Positions 1-8,692 of a stretch of 64,000 nt of DNA are shown here, piece after piece. Source of the DNA: Streptomyces flavochromogenes. GTDB lineage: Bacteria > Actinomycetota > Actinomycetes > Streptomycetales > Streptomycetaceae. Location: positions 1 through 64,000 of the forward strand of contig NZ_JNZO01000033.1 of assembly GCF_000717595.1 (NCBI RefSeq), read 5' to 3'. The notes under the pieces were generated by a model. It searched no databases and was not told the DNA's origin. It was given only the letters and a program-made list of their open reading frames with translations. A program made the position numbers and the translations under genes. Position 1 is the first letter of the stretch; every line of letters begins with the position of its first letter.

Positions 1-1206
1 CCGCATGCGACGCGGGACATCGAGAGCGTCGCCGTTGGCACCCTTGCCCACGGTGATCTGGTCCGTGCCGGACCACAGCCGCGCCTGCCCGCCCTGGGCA
101 TACCACCGCCACCGCTCACCCGCGGCCGGGTTCTCGACGAAGGCTCCCGAAGAAGCCGTACGGTCGGCGAAGGAGAAACCACCGGCGGATCCACCGCTGT
201 GCACCTCGGTACCCTCCACATGCAGGGCCCGCTGAGGCGAGGACGAGCCGATGGCCACGTTGCCCGTGCCGTCGATCAACAACCGGTCACGGTCGGCGTT
301 CCTGTCCGCGAAGTGCCAACGACCGTCGGAACCCGCGTATGTGACGTAGCTCCGGGCATCCGCGGCGGAGCTCTCCAGTCGCAGCCCGGACCCGTTTCCG
401 GAGCTTGACGAGGTGAGGCGCAAACCGTCCTTGTCCCACGCTCCCCCCTCGATCTGCAGCCCGCCCTGCACCTTGAGCGTCCCGGTGCCGCCCTCCACCG
501 AGAGAGCGGGAGACCCGGACCCGTCGGCCGAAGGTACATTCACGTCCAGGCCCCCGTCCGCCCGCGCACGGAGATCAGCAGCCGGGGCGTCCTCGACCTT
601 CAACGTCGCACTGTTCGACCCCGCTGGACGGCGGAACTCGAGCCGTTCCACCGGAACCCCCACTGCCCGGCGGGGTCCTGGAGACAGGGTCTTCACCTTG
701 CCTTCGGAACCGAACGTCAGCTGTGCCAGTACCACTTGCTGCCCTGTGTCCTCGAATCCACCCGCCGGCAACAGACGGAGCCACGGCGCCAGGAGCCAAC
801 CCTGCTGTTGCGTACCTCCCATCGCGTCGAAATGGCCCATGACCTCCTGCCAGGTCAGTGTCAGCACCTGATCACCGAGCAGGGTCAGCCCCCCGGTCTC
901 CAGCGTCAGGCCGTCTGCTGACACCTTGACAGGTTCGCCGCCCGCCTCCGGACCCGTCACCGCCCGTCCCCCGTCGACCAGCACGATCACGCGACCCGCG
1001 GCGTCCAACGCCGAGCCGGTGGAGACCTTCACCCCGGTGCTCCCCGCGGTCGCGGTCACCCGCAACCCGCTGGCCACCCCCCAGCTGTGCAACGCAGAAT
1101 CCCGCACTCGCCCGATAGGCAGCAGATAGCCTTCTACATCCGCATGGTTCTGGGCTTGGTAGGAGAAATTTCCGGCAGCTTGATACCGGATACGCTCTAG
1201 TGCCAT
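1..1206 (-). CDS. Tail-fibre-like protein, partial (3' end beyond window)
   Basis: A continuous minus-strand frame runs from ATG at 1206 to base 1, giving 402 codons with no stop; the C-terminus lies outside the window. It starts MALERIRYQAAGNFSYQ. Around residues 320-340 it reads RLLIDGTGNVAIGSSSP followed by RALHVEG, the repeat typical of phage and contractile-particle tail fibres (the GNVGIGTTxPxxxLHV type). The N-terminal 200 residues are beta-rich and unrecognised. A plausible role is a receptor-binding fibre of a contractile injection particle. Codons such as CTA, GTA and CAA near the start are unusual for this host and suggest transferred DNA. It faces two DUF4157 genes across 350 bp, which supports an eCIS-type locus. 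The fibre motif is seen; the particle assignment is inferred. No clear Shine-Dalgarno sequence precedes the ATG. Confidence 0.72.
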   Translation of the reverse strand, partial: MALERIRYQAAGNFSYQAQNHADVEGYLLPIGRVRDSALHSWGVASGLRVTATAGSTGVKVSTGSALDAAGRVIVLVDGGRAVTGPEAGGEPVKVSADGLTLETGGLTLLGDQVLTLTWQEVMGHFDAMGGTQQQGWLLAPWLRLLPAGGFEDTGQQVVLAQLTFGSEGKVKTLSPGPRRAVGVPVERLEFRRPAGSNSATLKVEDAPAADLRARADGGLDVNVPSADGSGSPALSVEGGTGTLKVQGGLQIEGGAWDKDGLRLTSSSSGNGSGLRLESSAADARSYVTYAGSDGRWHFADRNADRDRLLIDGTGNVAIGSSSPQRALHVEGTEVHSGGSAGGFSFADRTASSGAFVENPAAGERWRWYAQGGQARLWSGTDQITVGKGANGDALDVPRRMR

Positions 1207-1556
1207 GTCAATTCACCGCTACGTCGCTCGTCGCGTCGAACCGGGGTTTAGGACGTCACTGTCGCGTCCTTCAAGCGGATTCGTCAGGGAAAGCGCGCAC
1301 GGTGAGCGCCGAGTGCGCGCCGTTGCCATGACCGCCCGCCCCTGTTGTTCCAGCCCAAGGGGCAGCGTGGCATATCGCCTGCTCACCACAAGGATACGCC
1401 GGTGGCCCGGCGGTCGCCTCCGTACACGGTGGTGATCCGTACAGCGATCCCCTCGGACGGAGGCCGGGCACAGTTGAAGAGTAGTCAGGCTCAATGCCCT
1501 GCTCGTATCGTGGGGATCTACCATCGGAGGCGTTCGAGCCCCGGGGAGTGACGGCG
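1207..1556. other. Divergent intergenic region (tail fibre / DUF4157 gene)
   Basis: This 350-bp gap separates two divergent genes and must hold both promoters. I could not pick out a convincing -35/-10 pair or operator. Open frames crossing it lack host-like codon use and ribosome-binding sites. Confidence 0.4.
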
Positions 1557-3422
1557 ATGGCCGAGCGAGCACTTCTTCACGCAGCGTCGAGTACGTCGGA
1601 AAGGACGCCTCCCACGGACCGGAGCCCACACCGGAACCATGGTGGCCCTTCCCACGCCAGTCGGGGAGTGTCCGGCCCAGGACGTCCCATCGGTCCGGAT
1701 GTCCGAGGCGACATGGAGGCGCACCTCGGTCACGACTTGAGCCATGTCCGTATCCACACGGACGAGTCTGCAGCGATGTCGGCGCGGGCGATCGGGGCTC
1801 CCGCATTCACGGTGGGCCGCGATATCGCGTTCGCAGCAGGACAATACGCGCCGGGAACAGATCAAGGGCGAATTCTCCTCGGTCACGAGTTGACTCATGT
1901 GATTCAGCAGGCCGTCCCCGGCGATGCGCAGGGCGACGGACTCGTCGGTGCGGCTGGTGCGGCGGGGCGGGATGCCGAGGCCGAGGCGGCGGCGATGTCC
2001 GAGGCGCTGCGTGATGGCTCTGCCACGGGGCCGCCGCGGGTTCGAACGGGATCCGCACCCGTACTCCAGAGATACGAGGCGGGAGAGCACGCCAAGTTCG
2101 GTGAGGCGCGCGAGGAACTGAAGGGACTCGTCAGCAGACGGGCCCTTGCGCACAAGGTCAGACGCGGTGAAACGCCCGCCTCCATCGCGGCGCGGTACGG
2201 CATCACCGAGGCGGAGCTCCGGTCGACCAACGCGGCGCAGATCAGGACCTGGAAGTCGGCCAAGAGGGGCGGAAAGACGGTCCAGGGCTTCAACGCCGGA
2301 GAGACGATCGTGATCCCTCCGGCGGTGAACGAGGCGATCAAAGACGCTTTGAGCCGCGGCGAGTTGACCATCGTCGTGGGGGGTGTGCAGCTGGACTACG
2401 GCGAGGGCATCGCGATGGGTGACTTCTTCGCAGACCCGGCAGAGATGCTCACTGCACCGGACGCCACTCTGCGGGAGCTGTCCCGGCTCATCAAGAAGGA
2501 CAAGGCGGGCCCCGCGGGAACCGTGAAGACTGCGGAGTGGGATGCGGTGACCGGCGGGAGATACTCGAGTCTGGCCCTCAGGAATGAATCTCACTTCTCC
2601 CCCTCGAACCCCGCCTCATCCGCCGGCTCGCCCGGGGACCACAAGTCCTCTTGGGAGAGGCATCACGCCGAAGCCGTCACCGAGTCCCAGAAGGGAAACA
2701 AGGAGAAGGCATTGGCGATCAACGCGTTTGCCGACCACTTCCTCACCGACGCCTTCGCCGCCGGACATCTCATCAACAAGCGGGACGTGATGGAAGCATT
2801 CAAACGCAACATCACGGTGAAAGCTGACAAGAAATTCACTGCCGAGTCGGTTGCCTTCTTCGACGCCGTGGCTGCCAAGTCGTTCGTCGGCGCCGTCAAG
2901 ACTGCGTTCTCCGCGTACGAGACGGTCGAAATGAAAGGGTACGTGTTCCGTCCCGACATCGACTCGGTGAGTCGATTTTCGTCCCTCCTGCAAGGGATTC
3001 ACGAGAAGGAGCCGGACCTCCTGTCGAATGCGGTGGTCAAGGGCGTCCACGACAGGCTGAACACACTTCAGGGCGGCGTTCCGGTGGAGAACAATGTGGG
3101 CGACAGCTGGAATCTGTCCGGGGACACCTCGCTCAACCCGGACAGCATGAGGGTGGCGCGCAAAGCAGTCGCCCAATCGCAACTCAATGTGCTGAGCGCC
3201 TTCAAGGCCCAAGGAGTGGTCATCGCCGACTTCTACAGGAGCGTCTGGGATCTTGTGCCGCACGTCACGACTCGGGGCGAGACGATAGTGAAGGAGAACG
3301 TGACGAGTGGCACGGACCCGAAGTCGGCAGCGCTGATCGACGCCACGGTCTCTCTCATCAGAGAGAACTACCTCCTTATCATCACAGAGCTCGAAAAGCG
3401 CAACGTCCTCAAGAAGGCGTGA
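1557..3422 (+). CDS. DUF4157 (eCIS-type) protein with LysM and histidine-rich C-terminal domain
   Basis: 621 residues. The ATG at 1557 was chosen because GGGGAG lies 8 nt upstream; the frame stays open to 1494. Residues about 50-120 form a DUF4157 domain: LGHDLSHVRIHTDE, then GRILLGHELTHVIQQ with an HExxH-type motif at 110-114. Residues about 198-255 are a LysM module (HKVRRGETPASIAARYGI ... NAGETIVIP). The rest contains ALAINAFADHFLTDAFAAGH at about 385-404, a helical His/Asp motif recalling zinc-dependent phospholipase C-like folds; that resemblance is inference. There is no signal peptide. DUF4157 is known as an N-terminal domain of many eCIS-associated toxins, which suggests particle loading rather than Sec export. 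LysM would bind peptidoglycan or chitin. It lies 16 bp upstream of a second DUF4157 gene, probably in one operon. Third-position GC is lower than in the surrounding genes. Confidence 0.8.
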   Translation: MAERALLHAASSTSERTPPTDRSPHRNHGGPSHASRGVSGPGRPIGPDVRGDMEAHLGHDLSHVRIHTDESAAMSARAIGAPAFTVGRDIAFAAGQYAPGTDQGRILLGHELTHVIQQAVPGDAQGDGLVGAAGAAGRDAEAEAAAMSEALRDGSATGPPRVRTGSAPVLQRYEAGEHAKFGEAREELKGLVSRRALAHKVRRGETPASIAARYGITEAELRSTNAAQIRTWKSAKRGGKTVQGFNAGETIVIPPAVNEAIKDALSRGELTIVVGGVQLDYGEGIAMGDFFADPAEMLTAPDATLRELSRLIKKDKAGPAGTVKTAEWDAVTGGRYSSLALRNESHFSPSNPASSAGSPGDHKSSWERHHAEAVTESQKGNKEKALAINAFADHFLTDAFAAGHLINKRDVMEAFKRNITVKADKKFTAESVAFFDAVAAKSFVGAVKTAFSAYETVEMKGYVFRPDIDSVSRFSSLLQGIHEKEPDLLSNAVVKGVHDRLNTLQGGVPVENNVGDSWNLSGDTSLNPDSMRVARKAVAQSQLNVLSAFKAQGVVIADFYRSVWDLVPHVTTRGETIVKENVTSGTDPKSAALIDATVSLIRENYLLIITELEKRNVLKKA

Positions 3423-3438
3423 GCACTGGGCCCCTTCC

Positions 3439-5151
3439 ATGAAACGTCCCGCGGACCAAGGCGCTGCCGTTGCCACCGCCCGGGACTGGCGGGACGATGG
3501 AAGGGTGCTCTCGCACCAGCTACCTGCCGCGTCGAGCCACGCCGCACGGCAGCACGGAACGAGCGAAGTCCCACGATCCGGCGACCTCGTGGCCCGAACC
3601 GTTGCGCATGCCGCCGCGTCGAGCGGCACGGCGCTGGACCCGGCCACCCGGACCTGGGCAGACAGCCGCTTCGGGCATGACTTCGGCGACATCCGGGTCC
3701 ACAGCGACCCGGTCTCCACGGCCGCGCTGGGCGCCGCCGCGTACACGACCGGCACCTCGATCGTCTTCGCGCCGGGACGCTACGCCCCCGGCACCGCATC
3801 GGGCCGTCGGCTCCTCGCCCACGAGCTGGCCCATGTGCGTCAGCAGCGCGGCAGCACCGCGCCGCCGCGGTCGGTGGGGAGCCCGGACGCCGCCACCGAG
3901 CGGGAGGCCGACCGGGTCGCCGACCTGGCCGCCGGCTCGGGGGGCCCGGGTCGACCACTACCCGAGATCCGATACGCGCCCGCGGCCGGGACGGTCCAGC
4001 TCCACCCCGAGGAGCCGTGCCCGGCACCTCCGGAATGGCAGCCCGAGAGTGCGGCGCCGCGAACGATCTACGGCCCGGCGAACCGGCTTCTCGAAAGGAT
4101 CTACCGGGCCACGCACGCGGGGCCCAAAGAGCAGATCCTGGTCGGCTCCGACTTTCTCTACGGCGGGAACCCGGACTACGGGATCACGCTCCCCAAGGAC
4201 GCGCAGGATGCCGAGTTCGCCCAGGATTTCCTGGGGGAGCTCCGCGGCTTGAGGCGTCAACGCGCGCCCGACATCATAGACTTCACCGCTCGCACGATCT
4301 ACGAGATCAAGACCGTCGCCTACGCGGACGAGGGGCAGGAACAGCTCAGGGACGAGTACCGGCTGGCCGATGCACTCCAGGTCAAGCACGGAGGGCGGCC
4401 TTGGACCCGGGTGCACGCCACGTGGTTCCCGCCTCACGTACTGGGGCCGCTGGAGGGCAGCCCCGACTGCAAGATCTGCACCGCCGCGACCGAACACCCC
4501 GTAGGGAACGAGGGCCTGATCCTCTATCAGGTCTACCGTCGCAGCGGCGAGGAGCGGAAGAGGGAGAGCACCCCGTCCCCGGAGAAGGCCAAGGCGCTGG
4601 CCGCGCTGGCCGAGGGCGCGCAGAAGCTGCGAAGGCAGTTCGACCACTATTCCGGCGAGCACAAGGTCCAGGCCGAGCTGATCGACCGGCCATCGGTTTC
4701 CGGCTTCGCGGGCTACTGGACCAACCAGCTCTTCAACGGGCCCGTCCCTCCCCAGACCATCTGGCTCAACGCCTTCGCCTCACTCGCGGCGGTGGACTCC
4801 TCGGTGCGGACCGGGGACGTCCTCCGCGCCACGGCGAGCCTGGTCCGGGGCCGTCGGGAGTTCCTCCTGGCCCAGCGACGCTATCTGATGTGGAAGGAGG
4901 GCATCGAGCCGGCCGGCCGAAAGGCGAAGATCGCCATCGGTGTCCTGGCCGTCGCGGCGATCGCCGCCTTCGTGGCACCCCAGCTCCTCACCCCGGAGAA
5001 GGCACCGCAAGCCGAGCAGCTGGTGGTGCGTGTCGCCGAGCTGGTCGCGGAGAACGACGCGAGGATGCTGGCGACGGATGCGCTCTTGACGGAGGCCGAG
5101 ATCGCGGCCGAGGCAGAGAAAGAGGTCGAGCTCCTGCTCCGCGTACCGTAG
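3439..5151 (+). CDS. DUF4157 (eCIS-type) protein with PD-(D/E)XK-like segment
   Basis: 570 residues, starting at ATG 3439, 16 bp after the previous stop; the ribosome-binding site is poor. Residues about 68-140 are DUF4157 (SRFGHDFGDIRVHSDP, then RLLAHELAHVRQQRG, HELAH at 128-132). A helical region about 200-270 precedes APDIIDFTARTIYEIKT, which fits the PD-x10-EIK core of PD-(D/E)XK nucleases (D278, E289, K291), with a following Q/E-rich helix. The next 200 residues are unassigned. IAIGVLAVAAIAAFVAP at about 495-511 is a possible membrane or hydrophobic helix. No signal peptide is seen. Together with its neighbour it looks like an effector carried by a contractile injection system. The nuclease assignment rests on one motif and spacing, so it is tentative; DUF4157 is clear. 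Confidence 0.75.
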   Translation: MKRPADQGAAVATARDWRDDGRVLSHQLPAASSHAARQHGTSEVPRSGDLVARTVAHAAASSGTALDPATRTWADSRFGHDFGDIRVHSDPVSTAALGAAAYTTGTSIVFAPGRYAPGTASGRRLLAHELAHVRQQRGSTAPPRSVGSPDAATEREADRVADLAAGSGGPGRPLPEIRYAPAAGTVQLHPEEPCPAPPEWQPESAAPRTIYGPANRLLERIYRATHAGPKEQILVGSDFLYGGNPDYGITLPKDAQDAEFAQDFLGELRGLRRQRAPDIIDFTARTIYEIKTVAYADEGQEQLRDEYRLADALQVKHGGRPWTRVHATWFPPHVLGPLEGSPDCKICTAATEHPVGNEGLILYQVYRRSGEERKRESTPSPEKAKALAALAEGAQKLRRQFDHYSGEHKVQAELIDRPSVSGFAGYWTNQLFNGPVPPQTIWLNAFASLAAVDSSVRTGDVLRATASLVRGRREFLLAQRRYLMWKEGIEPAGRKAKIAIGVLAVAAIAAFVAPQLLTPEKAPQAEQLVVRVAELVAENDARMLATDALLTEAEIAAEAEKEVELLLRVP

Positions 5152-5629
5152 CCGGGGCAGTGCGGTCACACGCTGCCCCGCCGCGGCGGCGGTGCCCGAG
5201 CACGCCATTCCCTCCCCCGGCCCTTACCGCGCGAGCCGGGGGCGAACGAAGGGAACCCGCCAGATGAGCCACCGTCTCCACGGCCCGTCCGTCCCGGGAC
5301 GCACCTCTGCGAGTGGGGCCGTCGCTCGTACTGACGAGGTCCCTGCGACTCCCTGACCGCCTCGTCAGCGAAACGAACGGCCACAGCGGCCACGAGGCGG
5401 AAGGGAACGAACGTGCTGACGTCCCGGAGACTCCGCTACCGGGCCGAGTGCAGCGGGACCTCGTACGTCGCGGGCACCGAGCCGCATCGCACAGCCGCGC
5501 CGCCTGTGGATCGATCGGCTTCCCCGTCGACCGGGTATTCGATCCGCGGCGGCGCGGGTGGGGTACCGCTTGCCTCGCGCGGGCTGCGGACCATACTGGT
5601 CGGGCCCTGATCGCCCACCGAACGGTTCC
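5152..5629. other. Intergenic, no gene seen
   Basis: The 478 bp between the second DUF4157 gene and the next gene hold overlapping open frames that lack host-like codon use. A GC palindrome (CCGCCGCGGCGG near 5178) may be part of a weak terminator. No promoter was identified. Confidence 0.35.
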
Positions 5630-6823
5630 ATGGCCAAGAACAGCATTTCATCGACCACCGTCCCCGACACCACCTGGCTCGGGCGTGGGCGTCACCTCGG
5701 GCCCGAGCCCGAGCGGGACGTCCGGCGCAACCTGCTCGCTCTCAAGGCGGCCCGGGTGATCGACGACTTCCTGGACCTCGACCCCGTCGAGGCGGCGCGT
5801 TCCACCGATCTGTACCCCAGGGACGAGTCCGCCGACCCCGGCCCGTCCGCCCGCCGGCTCTTCGAAGCCCGCTGGCGCGTGGCCGACGGCGTCACGGTTC
5901 GCGCGCAGCTGACCACGTACGAGCCCGAGTCCCGGCGCACGAAGGGCGAGGGTGTCACCTGGGTCCTCGCCGCCGAGGCCGAACGGGCCTGGGAGGCGAG
6001 CTGGCCCTCACCGGCCACCGTGTTCTGGCCCGACAGCGACCAGGTCGCATGGGACCACGAGACGGTTCCGGACGTACGCCTGCGGACCACGAACCACCTG
6101 CCGAAGGACGACGACGAGTTGCGCCGCCTGCTGCGGGCCTGCACCCGGCAGAGCTGGTTCATCCATGTCGTGGTCCATGAGGCGATGACGCCGGACGCCC
6201 TGGGACGCCGGCCGATCACGGCGTTCCTGCCACCGAGCCTGCGGCACCGGGTGGTCGAACACCGGGCCACGCCGGACCAGGCGCTGATCGCCGACTTCGT
6301 GATGAAGCGTGAGCTGGGTGTGGGGATACCGCGCGGTGGCGCCGTCATCCTGCCCCCGACACCGCAGGTCCCCGGCTACGACGCGGAGCGCTTCACGATT
6401 CGTGATGTCTTCCTGGACGGCACGGAACCCACCAGGCTCCTGGCCACGATCGAAGAGTTCGCCTCATTGCCCCGGCCGATGCCGGCGGACGCCGAACAGG
6501 TCCTGACGCGGCTGCGCGAAGGCTGGCACCTGCTCACCACCGCCGAGGAACTGGCGCACGCACGGGCCATGGTCACCAGGTACGCCAAGGCACTCGAAGC
6601 CATGACAGCATCCTGCGACCTGTACCGGGAGGCCGCCGAGTCGGCGCTCGGCGCCCTCGCCGAGGCGAACAGCGGCGACGGCGCCCCCCGGACGGCATCG
6701 CCGGCGTCGTCCAAGGAGGATCCCTCACCCTGGAAGACCCTCACGAAGACGCTCGCCCGCTTCCGGGCCCCGAGCCCCCAAGCGCCGGACACGGAAGTCC
6801 AGCAGCGTCCGCACGACCAGTGA
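5630..6823 (+). CDS. Hypothetical protein, 397 residues, no recognised family
   Basis: The ATG at 5630 (MAKNSISSTTVPDTTWLGRGR) is preferred; the frame is open to GTG 5558, and neither start has a strong ribosome-binding site. No signal peptide or membrane segment is visible. Residues about 15-140 are mixed alpha/beta with many Arg/Asp. WFIHVVVHEAMTPDALGRRP at about 175-195 includes an isolated His-Glu pair but not a metalloprotease motif. GIPRGGAVILPPTPQVPGYD is a distinctive loop. Residues about 285-345 are helical and the tail is low-complexity and proline-rich. Codon use is host-like and strong, so it is a real gene. It follows the DUF4157 pair on the same strand, which leaves open an accessory role there, but 478 bp of gap argues against co-transcription. 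Confidence 0.65.
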   Translation: MAKNSISSTTVPDTTWLGRGRHLGPEPERDVRRNLLALKAARVIDDFLDLDPVEAARSTDLYPRDESADPGPSARRLFEARWRVADGVTVRAQLTTYEPESRRTKGEGVTWVLAAEAERAWEASWPSPATVFWPDSDQVAWDHETVPDVRLRTTNHLPKDDDELRRLLRACTRQSWFIHVVVHEAMTPDALGRRPITAFLPPSLRHRVVEHRATPDQALIADFVMKRELGVGIPRGGAVILPPTPQVPGYDAERFTIRDVFLDGTEPTRLLATIEEFASLPRPMPADAEQVLTRLREGWHLLTTAEELAHARAMVTRYAKALEAMTASCDLYREAAESALGALAEANSGDGAPRTASPASSKEDPSPWKTLTKTLARFRAPSPQAPDTEVQQRPHDQ

Positions 6824-6897
6824 GATGTGCGGGAGGACGGACCGGTCACCCGCTGACCGCCCCGGGGTCCGCGTCCCACGGGGATTCCGTATGACGA

Positions 6898-6925
6898 CCG
6901 AGCCGGCCCCGTGGGGCCGGCTCGG
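6898..6925. terminator. Bidirectional hairpin terminator
   Basis: A perfect 13-bp inverted repeat, CCGAGCCGGCCCC and its complement, is separated by two bases (GT) between the convergent genes ending at 6823 (+) and 6953 (-). There is no T-tract, as is usual in Streptomyces. Confidence 0.75.
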
Positions 6926-6952
6926 CGGATACGGCGGGGAGCGCCGTGTGGG

Positions 6953-8692
6953 TCAGTTCGCGTTCACGAGGTCGTGGGCGGGGACGGTGACGGTCCGCCG
7001 GCCGGGGGTGCCGCCGAGGACGACCTTGCGCAGAGCGCTGTTGTTGTCGAGGTTGGTCTCCTTCAGCCGCTTGGCCGGGTTGGCGAGGACCTGGATGTAG
7101 TAGGTGCCGTTGGGCAGGTCCGTGATGTCGAAGGACTGTCCGGGCAGGTCCTGGGTGTAGGTGTCACCGGAGCCGACGTCCAGCACCTCGCGGACGGAGA
7201 TGGAGTTCTCCTGGCCGCAGGCGGTGGACAGGTCGGTGTTGTTCGGGTGCCAGTTGGCGTTCTTCACGGTGTAGTCGACGGCGTCGGTGTTGGCGAGGCA
7301 GAAGGCCTCCTTGCCACTGCGGACGGCTTCCTTCTGGTCTGCCTTCAGCAGCCGGTAGCTGGCGAAGTCGGTGAAGTGCCAGTGCACGTGGCCGGGACGC
7401 GGGTCCCACTCCATGGTGCCGGTGGGCGTGTAGCCGACCTGCTTGCCCTGGGCGTCGTAGAAGTACTGGTAGGCGTCCATCATGGCCTTGCCGGGCGAAC
7501 GGAAGCCGTCCACGACGAGCTGGGCCGGGCCGGCGTTCCAGACGTTCGCGCTGAAGGCGAGGTAGTCCTTGCCGGGGATGTCCTGGGCGCCGCCGTCGCT
7601 GATGGTGATGCCATAGGCCGGCAGGGACCGCAGGTCGGGCTTGGGAACGTTCGGGACGGACGGGGTCCCGGTGGGACGTGCGGGCCGGGGGGCGAGAGCG
7701 GGGGCCTGGCGCGAACCGTCGGTCTGCCCGGGGGTGTCACCGGCGGCCCGGACGCCGGCGCGACCGGCCTGCTGCACCTTGAGCGCCCACGGCAGGGCCG
7801 GGGGCGCCGCCTTCAGCGGCCCGTGGCCCACGTTGTAGGAGGGGCCCGCGCCGCTGGTCTGCGGGGCTCCGGCCTGGGCGGCGGTCGGAGCGTGTCCCGC
7901 TCCGTGCCCGGCGTGGGCGGAGGGGGCCTGGTGCGCGGGGCCGTGTCCGGCGTGTTCCCCGGCGGCGGCCGACCGGCCGTTCTCCCAGCTGCGTTCCTCG
8001 ACGGTGAGCTTCACCGAGGCGGGCTTGTCGGCGATGCCGAAGAGATCCCGGTACTTCTTGGCGACCCTGACCTTGGCCGTGTACGTGCCCGCGGCGAGCT
8101 TCACGGGCTCGGTGTAGGAGCCGCCGTAGGTGTTGGCGGCCCACCCCTTCTCGACGCCCCACACGGAGCCGAGGGTGAAGGGGTTGGTGGGGCAGCTTTC
8201 CGGATACTTCGAGGTGGCGGGCGCGTCGGGCCGGATCCGTCCGCTGGCGTTGTTCGGGCAGAAGCTCTCCGCGCGGCTGACGACCACCTTGCCGTCCCTG
8301 TCCGTGACGGTGATCTCGGCGAAGCCCGGCAGTCCGGAGAAGTCCTTAACGGTACCCAGGGGCAGCGTCTTCGCCTTGCTGCCGCCGCCCTCGAACACGG
8401 TCTGGGTGACCGTCACGGGATCCTTGTAGGACTTCCGGGTCACCTTCAGCTCCAGAGGCCTCCCCTCGGCGGTGAGGTACGTGCCCAGGTCCAGGTAGAC
8501 GCCCGGCTCCTCCTTCCACGAGGTGAGCGTGACCGAGCCGGTCGCAGCGACGAGGCTGAGCGTCGGCCCCGTCGCGGCCGTCGCCTGCTCCGGCGCGGCG
8601 GTCATGAGACCGACCGTCACTGCCACGGCGGCGACAGCCGTGGCCCCGGCGAGCAGCGGCCGCCGTAGCCGGTTGGTGCGCGTCGTACTCAT
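6953..8692 (-). CDS. Secreted lysyl-oxidase-family protein with His-rich linker
   Basis: 579 residues. Residues 1-40 are a Sec/Tat-type signal peptide (RRPLLAGATAVAAVAVTVG, cleavage near AATG). Residues about 45-235 form a beta-rich domain of unknown role. Residues 243-295 are a low-complexity linker with HAGHGPAHQAPSAHAGHG, histidines at 247, 250, 254, 260, 263 and 267. Residues about 345-565 match lysyl oxidase: SANVWNAGPAQLVVDGFRSP, the copper motif GHVHWHFTDF with H435, H437 and H439, and the later CLANTDAV and TACGQENSISV segments. The family oxidises peptidyl lysine amines using copper and a lysyl tyrosylquinone cofactor; bacterial members occur in actinobacteria. The start has the site GAGGACGAGGGAACG. 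It is probably extracellular. The native substrate is unknown. Confidence 0.85.
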   Translation of the reverse strand: MSTTRTNRLRRPLLAGATAVAAVAVTVGLMTAAPEQATAATGPTLSLVAATGSVTLTSWKEEPGVYLDLGTYLTAEGRPLELKVTRKSYKDPVTVTQTVFEGGGSKAKTLPLGTVKDFSGLPGFAEITVTDRDGKVVVSRAESFCPNNASGRIRPDAPATSKYPESCPTNPFTLGSVWGVEKGWAANTYGGSYTEPVKLAAGTYTAKVRVAKKYRDLFGIADKPASVKLTVEERSWENGRSAAAGEHAGHGPAHQAPSAHAGHGAGHAPTAAQAGAPQTSGAGPSYNVGHGPLKAAPPALPWALKVQQAGRAGVRAAGDTPGQTDGSRQAPALAPRPARPTGTPSVPNVPKPDLRSLPAYGITISDGGAQDIPGKDYLAFSANVWNAGPAQLVVDGFRSPGKAMMDAYQYFYDAQGKQVGYTPTGTMEWDPRPGHVHWHFTDFASYRLLKADQKEAVRSGKEAFCLANTDAVDYTVKNANWHPNNTDLSTACGQENSISVREVLDVGSGDTYTQDLPGQSFDITDLPNGTYYIQVLANPAKRLKETNLDNNSALRKVVLGGTPGRRTVTVPAHDLVNAN

